In this document: positions 59,457 to 64,000 of the stretch, piece after piece | Position numbering within the stretch: position 1 is the stretch's first letter | How the letters are laid out: each line of letters starts with the position of its first letter | Source of the DNA: Tricholoma matsutake | Lineage: Eukaryota > Basidiomycota > Agaricomycetes > Agaricales > Tricholomataceae | Direction of reading: 5' to 3' | Length of the DNA stretch: 64,000 nucleotides | Assembly: GCA_026075535.2 (NCBI GenBank) | Contig: AP026543.1 | Location: 3,472,001 to 3,536,000 of the forward strand | Position numbers and translations under genes: made by a program | Notes under the pieces: model-generated | Databases searched by the model: none | Seen by the model: only the letters and a program-made list of their open reading frames with translations | Told to the model about the DNA's origin: nothing

Positions 59457-59635
59457 ACATCGCATTGGGTGAGTTAGCTACATTTCGTAGTAATTTACAT
59501 AGGTGCATTGTTAACATTTTTTGCCTTTCGATATGGATCGGATGGAATACATATGACTCTTTTGTCCGTTGTCGTACAGGATACGCCAGGAGTCACAGAA
59601 TCCAGATTCTGAAACCGCCGACCATTCTCCCATAT

Positions 59636-60937
59636 TTACAACTTGCCTGCAACCGCGTCTTTCTCTTCGATAACTTCGTTGGCAAGTGTGCCGATGCCAC
59701 AGCCCAGCCACACGCTTACATTGTCCCCGTGCTTCAAGTATATAGGTGGCTTCCTCGCGAATCCGACTCCTTTGGGTGTCCCTGTCAAGATGATTGATCC
59801 CGGCTCAAGTGTCGTCCCCTGGGACAAAAACGAGATAGTCTGTCGGACGTTGAATATCTGGTCACTGATCGAATGAAAGATAGTCAAGGCACTATGACCG
59901 GATGATTGCAGGGAATACATACGCGGTGGTGCCGTCTTGAAGAACTGTTCCATTGACCGCACACTTGAGAGGTACTTGTTGCGGGTCACGGAGTACGGCG
60001 GAGGAGACCAAGCAAGGCCCTATAGGATTGGTGTTGTCTGATATCAAGTATAATGAGAGGAAAACATTGGAGAAATAAGGAAAACGGGACCTACCAAATC
60101 CTTTGGAGAAACCCCATTGAGAGACCGCGAATTGATGTTTTCGGAACGACACCTGGAGGTATTTATGTCACATGTTATACAATGATCCTATCCAGTTGTT
60201 CGTACATCGTTGGCGCCCGTGTAGGCAAGCACGTAATCCAATGCGTCAGCCTCGGAGACATTCTTCGCTGCCTTGCCCATGACGATGACTAGCTCGACTT
60301 CATAGTCTGGTATATGCTCGTGAGCTGGCTGAGCTACCTTGGGGATGACTACGGGGGCAAATGGTCCAATGATAGATGCCAAGGGTTTGTAAAAGAGGAT
60401 AGGGAAGCTAGTTTTACTTTGATGAGGGCAAAGCGAGCCTTTCAAGAACAGGATAAACATACGGGGGTTTGGCCAGATTTGATTCTGCCTGAATGGAGGT
60501 TATACTACGTATTGCATAAGGGAGAGAATTGAATTCATACCGCATGGTCAGAATAGTTCAGCCCCAAGCAACGTACGATTTTGATTTCCTCCTTGGAGAG
60601 GGGGGCCAGCAACGTCTTGACGGTCAAAACGTTAGACGTCACCTGCGCCCCTGGATCGAGAGCGGACCCTGTAATTTCAGAAGCTTGGATAGTTTTCCCT
60701 TGTTGTGCAGCCAGTCCAACTATGTCGTGGAAATAAATGTGTTAAACGTGCAGAAGGATGAAACAATTATACCCGTACCATCAAGAGCACCGTCGATGGG
60801 CTGGCCGATGTGAACCAGCGAAGTCTCCTTTGCCACGAAGCGTATAAGGCGGGACCATGCCTACGACAACATAAATTCGATATTTCAGTGCCCAGCTCAA
60901 CGATAATTTGCGCGTGAATCGTTCTCACAGGCGACAT
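59636..60937 (-). CDS. Fumarylacetoacetase (FAH) family hydrolase/decarboxylase
   Basis: Start MSP at 60937, then an intron to about 60859, then AWSRLIRFVAKETSLVHIGQ. Later: LFYKPLASIIGPFAPVVIPK, the metal-binding stretch DYEVELVIVMGKAAKN (Glu-x-Glu), DALDYVLAYTGAND, HQFAVSQWGFSKGF, NPIGPCLVSSAVLRDP. The C-terminal block DQIFNVRQTISFLSQGTTLE is followed by PGSIILTGTPKGVGFARKPP and ends GKL at 59636. This is the single-domain FAH family (FAHD1/2-like, 2-hydroxyhepta-2,4-diene-1,7-dioate isomerase-like), acting on acylpyruvates or oxaloacetate. The exact substrate cannot be set. Multiple ~50-nt introns. Convergent with the dehydrogenase gene and divergent from the Cdc14 gene across 275 bp. Confidence 0.85.
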
Positions 60938-61212
60938 TGTGGTAGTTGGGTGAGTCAAAGATGCATCTTGCCCTCTCAGCACCCGCACATCATCTTGCCG
61001 AATTGCATACGACCCAGGGAGATTTCGGAGTCGGACAATCTTTGGACAAATCTTGGACAAATCTTCCAGTTCGCTCACGGTGCTCGGCCCGAGTAAAGCG
61101 GCGAAATCTGTTTCGGTCACGTGGACAAACACGTTCCCAAAATAGACTAGCTGGTTCAACTTTTGATCTTAGCAACAAACGCTCAATTCCTGTGGTGACC
61201 GTTTTGTTTCTC
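60938..61212. promoter_or_regulatory. Shared divergent promoter region, FAH-family gene and Cdc14 homolog
   Basis: 275 bp between two divergent start codons, so it must contain both promoters. No clear TATA word is seen. Confidence 0.5.
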
Positions 61213-62883
61213 ATGAAGGCCCCGCTTGAAGCATCGAGAGAGACTCTGCAGAATGCTCTGGACGACGTGAGTTGGTTAGATTTTTTTTTTTTTTTCGTCT
61301 TCCGAAGGGGATTAAAAATGACATATGTTCCGCTGCGCAGCTCTCGTCACCTCGCTCGTCTTCCGAGGTGAAAACTCGAGCATTGGAAACACTCGAGCGG
61401 CTTCTTGCATTTGCATGTGTGTCTAAAGACTCTTCAGAGGACCTCCATAATTTTACTGCTCTGCAGTATACGTTTGAATGCAATGGTGTGTGCATTTCCA
61501 TTTCCTACGTGTTATGGCGATATTATGTTCTTTTAGTACCTTTAAGATTATTGGCGTGGATCAATATGTCTACTTTGACCTTGGAGGTCTTGACAAACAA
61601 GGGAACGATGGATCGTCAGTTACTTTGCGACGACTTGAGTATTTGCAGTTAGTTGATTTTGTGCTAGACGAGCAAGAAACGCAGGCTTCCAAATTATCCT
61701 CTCAGTTGTCGCTATCACTATCGTTAATACAAGGTGCTGCACTGAACCATGTCGTAAGTAAAAATTTTCTGGGTCGAAAATATGCCTTAGAGGTGCGTGC
61801 TTTGCACGGATTGGTGACGTGTTCCTTATGACATATTGCACTGTTATGCAGGTACTGCTCGACCTTCTTCTGGCTTCCCGCCATTTATCATCAATACCTC
61901 CAGTCTTGCCAACTAGGACGAAGAGTTCGAGTTCAAACCGCGGTCAGGAAAGTGCTCCACAATCTCTGTCATCAATCGTCCTAGATACTCTGTTATGTAT
62001 CCTGGTAGATTCTCCTTCCGCTCTCCGTTCATTTGAGGAGTCAAATGGTGTGCAAGCGGTAGTGAAGATTTTGAAAAGAGCAGGTACTCCACGAGAAGTT
62101 AGGTCAGTCGACCAGTAGCCCTCCACGTTGCCCACAGAATGAACCATTCTTTCTAGGATGAAATGTCTCGAGTTTCTTTACTTTTATCTTCTTGATGAAA
62201 CCTCATCATCCCGCGATGGACCTCAACTAGAAACCATCCCTGTGCCAAAGACTCCTCCACCGACAGCACCTTCCACCCCACACCATATCTTCAAGCGGTC
62301 GTCATCTAGCAAATCCCTATACCCTTCGTCACGATACCCCTCGACATCATCATTAGTGTCGGGGTCGTCTACATCCTCACGTTCGACATCAGGCAGCTCC
62401 TCGCAATCTTTATCCTCCACATCATCCAACACCACACTATCCTCCATCGCCTCGTCACCCGAGAAACCGTACCCGATACCACCACCGAAGACGCCTCCAA
62501 ATTTGCCTCGGGCTCTGGGACGCCCATCACATCTACAGTTGCAACCACGGTCGTTAATGATGTTGAGGAAAGATGTCGAATATACACCACTCAGTCCCAA
62601 GAAACCGCAGACGACACGGTTGGGAGTGAGTGGGTCTTCATCACGGTACATCTCAAGGTCGAGGTTGGCATCTGAATCAGAAGATGATAGTCAGCAGTGG
62701 AGTCAGATGTCGCATAATGATAATCTGGAGAATACAGATGTAGAAGAACATCAAAAGCTCCGTCCGCGGCAGGAGCACATTAGAACAACGGAGGAGAAAA
62801 AGGAACTGCTAGGAACTATGCTAGGAAATGTAGATGCACTGGTGGAGGGCGTCAGAAGAGCAGGGATATGGGGGCTGGGGTAG
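61213..62883 (+). CDS. cdc14: Cdc14 septation-initiation-network protein homolog (S. pombe type)
   Basis: Start MKAPLEASRETLQNALDD at 61213, then an intron with a poly-T run (about 61283-61297) to LSSPRSSSEVKTRALETLE. Continues FTALQYTFECN, VPLRLLAWINMSTLT, LVDFVLDEQETQAS, SLIQGAALNHVVSKNFLGRK, VLLDLLLASRHL, KRAGTPREVR, MKCLEFLYFYLLDE. Several introns of 50-70 nt separate these. The KxxEFLYFYL motif and the early LSSPRSS block are those of the fission-yeast Cdc14/SIN component, which binds the kinase Sid1 to start septation. It is not the Cdc14 phosphatase. The rest is a Ser/Pro-rich tail, with KPYPIPPPKTPPNLPRALGR and TPLSPKKPQTT as possible CDK sites. Stop at 62881-62883. Confidence 0.87.
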
Positions 62884-63026
62884 GCAACGAAGTGTATATT
62901 CGACTGTGATGATCTAGGGATATCCATTGGCTGATCGCACCTATGAATAGCACGCAGGCTTGAGAGATGAACAGCGTAGTAGTATTTCTGAACAAATCCA
63001 TAACAGAGATGCACCTCACTTCCATG

Positions 63027-63566
63027 TTATACCCGCATCATCATTTTCCCAATATTATCCACTGGTGGCGCACCCCATATTAATGTTTTCCGTTGTGGAT
63101 CCAACAGCCACGGATATCGACTGTCCAGCCGTTGTAGCAACCCTCTCGCTGGTGCAATAGGAACAGATGGCGTCACTGCAGCATTCGACGAAGCAAACGC
63201 TGAGGACTTCGATGGCACAGCAACGGCCTCCTTCTCTTCTTTCATGCTCAACATCGCCAGCCGCTGCTGTTGCTGTTGTAGTTGCTGCTGTTGTTGTTGC
63301 TCCATCACTTCGGCATCAACATCGTCAAAGACGTCTTGTTTGACAGCGCTTATCGAGTAAGCCCATATGCCGACTGCAAACGCGCCCAGCGCTAGGCCTG
63401 TCACGGCGTTTTTGAGGCGGTAGGGCTCGCGTGCACGTTTGAGCCCTGGGGACATCATCTATGGGGATTACAGTCAATACAAACAGGAAAATAAGGACTA
63501 GAGGCATACCCCGCTCTTCGGACGATATGAATCATAGACAGTCTTTCTGTCGATATATTGCGACAT
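63027..63566 (-). CDS. COA3: Cytochrome c oxidase assembly factor 3 (Coa3-like)
   Basis: Exon 1 from 63566: MSQYIDRKTVYDSYRPKSG. A 51-nt intron (GTATGCC...CCCATAG) follows, then MMSPGLKRAREPYRLKNAVT and one membrane segment GLALGAFAVGIWAYSISAV, then KQDVFDDVD. Start, Pro-Gly-Leu-Lys-Arg motif and single helix are typical of Coa3/CCDC56, the small inner mitochondrial membrane protein that regulates Cox1 translation and assembly. The C-terminus is extended: a Gln-rich run (EQQQQQQLQQQQQ), a Ser/Ala stretch and RYPWLLDPQRKTLIWGAPPV. Such tails vary in basidiomycetes. Convergent with the Cdc14 homolog, 143 bp apart. Confidence 0.88.
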
Positions 63567-63813
63567 TGTATGAACAAGTCGTTTGACCTCATTCACGTGA
63601 TTTGAAGGGACCCGAGGTTGCGGAAGTTGCCGTAATTACGTGACCTCTGAGTCCGATGTGGGATGTGTTGAGAGGGATCTTGGAGTCGCCACCCTGAAGG
63701 CCACGTCGAGGAGTGCCGGCGCTTACTTTGACGAGTCTCTAGGAATCCGTTCTCTATCATAACTCCGAGTTACTGCGGTAAGGACCATCTAGAATTTGAC
63801 TGCAGGCGATGGA

Positions 63814-63821
63814 TATAAATA
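63814..63821 (+). promoter_or_regulatory. TATA-box-like element
   Basis: TATAAATA, about 110 bp before the ATG at 63931, a usual distance for a fungal core promoter. Confidence 0.5.
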
Positions 63822-63930
63822 TGGCTTACCCCCACGACCCACTCTAACCCGCACTGGTCCCCAACGAATTGGCTGGTATGTCTGACCTCGCTTCATCGCA
63901 CCTTGACACAGGCCTGACACGCGTATAGCA

Positions 63931-64000
63931 ATGTTCTATTCACTGTTCACCGTTATTTCAGTCGCGGTGACCGCCGCTTCGGCTTTGTATGTTACAATCC
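63931..64000 (+). CDS. Secreted protein, N-terminal fragment
   Basis: ATG at 63931 begins MFYSLFTVISVAVTAASALY and runs off the window after VTI. The first 18 residues have a hydrophobic core and Ala-x-Ala-like end, a plausible signal peptide. The ALYVT that follows recalls fungal cell-wall proteins with a Kre9/Knh1-type N-terminus, but 23 residues are too few to decide. Confidence 0.5.
   Translation, partial: MFYSLFTVISVAVTAASALYVTI

Noticed and set aside
62223..62651. 142-codon minus-strand acidic frame
   Set aside because: Shadow of the Ser/Pro-rich tail of the Cdc14 homolog on the plus strand, whose splice chain and family motifs are clear.
61213..62883. Cdc14 phosphatase
   Set aside because: No HCxxxxxR phosphatase motif; the conserved blocks are those of the unrelated fission-yeast SIN protein of the same name.

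Overview
This window reads as nuclear chromosomal DNA of a basidiomycete, most likely an agaricomycete. The single-copy genes are cut by many introns of roughly 45-65 nt with GT...AG ends. The gene set is fungal: a neurofibromin/Ira-type RasGAP, a Nam8/Csx1-like RRM protein, an RGS-plus-membrane Rax1-like protein, a septation-network Cdc14 homolog and the respiratory assembly factor Coa3. The repeats are chromodomain Ty3/gypsy elements, hAT-like non-autonomous elements and a MULE-like transposon of a type common in mushroom genomes.

Left gene block, 1-26269. A minus-strand three-RRM protein runs off the left edge. After an empty 2.5 kb gap comes a ~9.8 kb neurofibromin-like RasGAP gene (5432-15208). 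It is followed by a coiled-coil, Ser-rich protein of unknown function (15518-18780), an RGS/transmembrane Rax1-like gene (19755-21584), an RG-rich protein ending in an NTF2-like domain (21800-24154), and a minus-strand stomatin/SPFH gene (24855-26269).

Mobile block, 27908-56991. About 29 kb is one nested insertion. The outer element is a MULE-like DNA transposon (27918-56981) flanked by a 10-bp direct repeat, with a short terminal inverted repeat at each end. Its intron-containing transposase gene is shattered by four later insertions: (1) a 415-bp hAT-like foldback element in the 5' subterminal region; (2) a 1.1-kb hAT-like element in a coding exon, filled with hairpin arrays; (3) gypsy element A (32140-46018, minus) in an exon, itself carrying gypsy element C (34408-40599, minus) between its integrase and chromodomain; (4) gypsy element B (46510-53868, plus) inside a transposase intron, four bases before the splice acceptor. 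Subtracting the insertions leaves an original transposon of about 6.3 kb.

The most unusual signal is in gypsy elements A and B. Beyond gag and pol, both carry a third gene on the opposite strand, tail-to-tail with pol, next to the 3' LTR. It encodes a coiled-coil, a basic NLS-like stretch, a fungal Zn(II)2Cys6 motif (CX2CX6CX9CX2CX6C) and an acidic tail, the layout of a small transcription factor. Both copies have a ~50-nt intron splitting the same arginine codon inside the zinc cluster. An intron can survive retrotransposition only because it is antisense to the genomic RNA. The copy in B is open from start to stop although B's gag and pol are broken.

Right gene block, 57210-64000. A succinate-semialdehyde dehydrogenase gene starts only ~220 bp beyond the transposon. 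It converges on a fumarylacetoacetase-family gene, which is divergent from the Cdc14 septation gene. That gene converges on COA3, and the window ends inside a new gene whose first residues look like a secretion signal.
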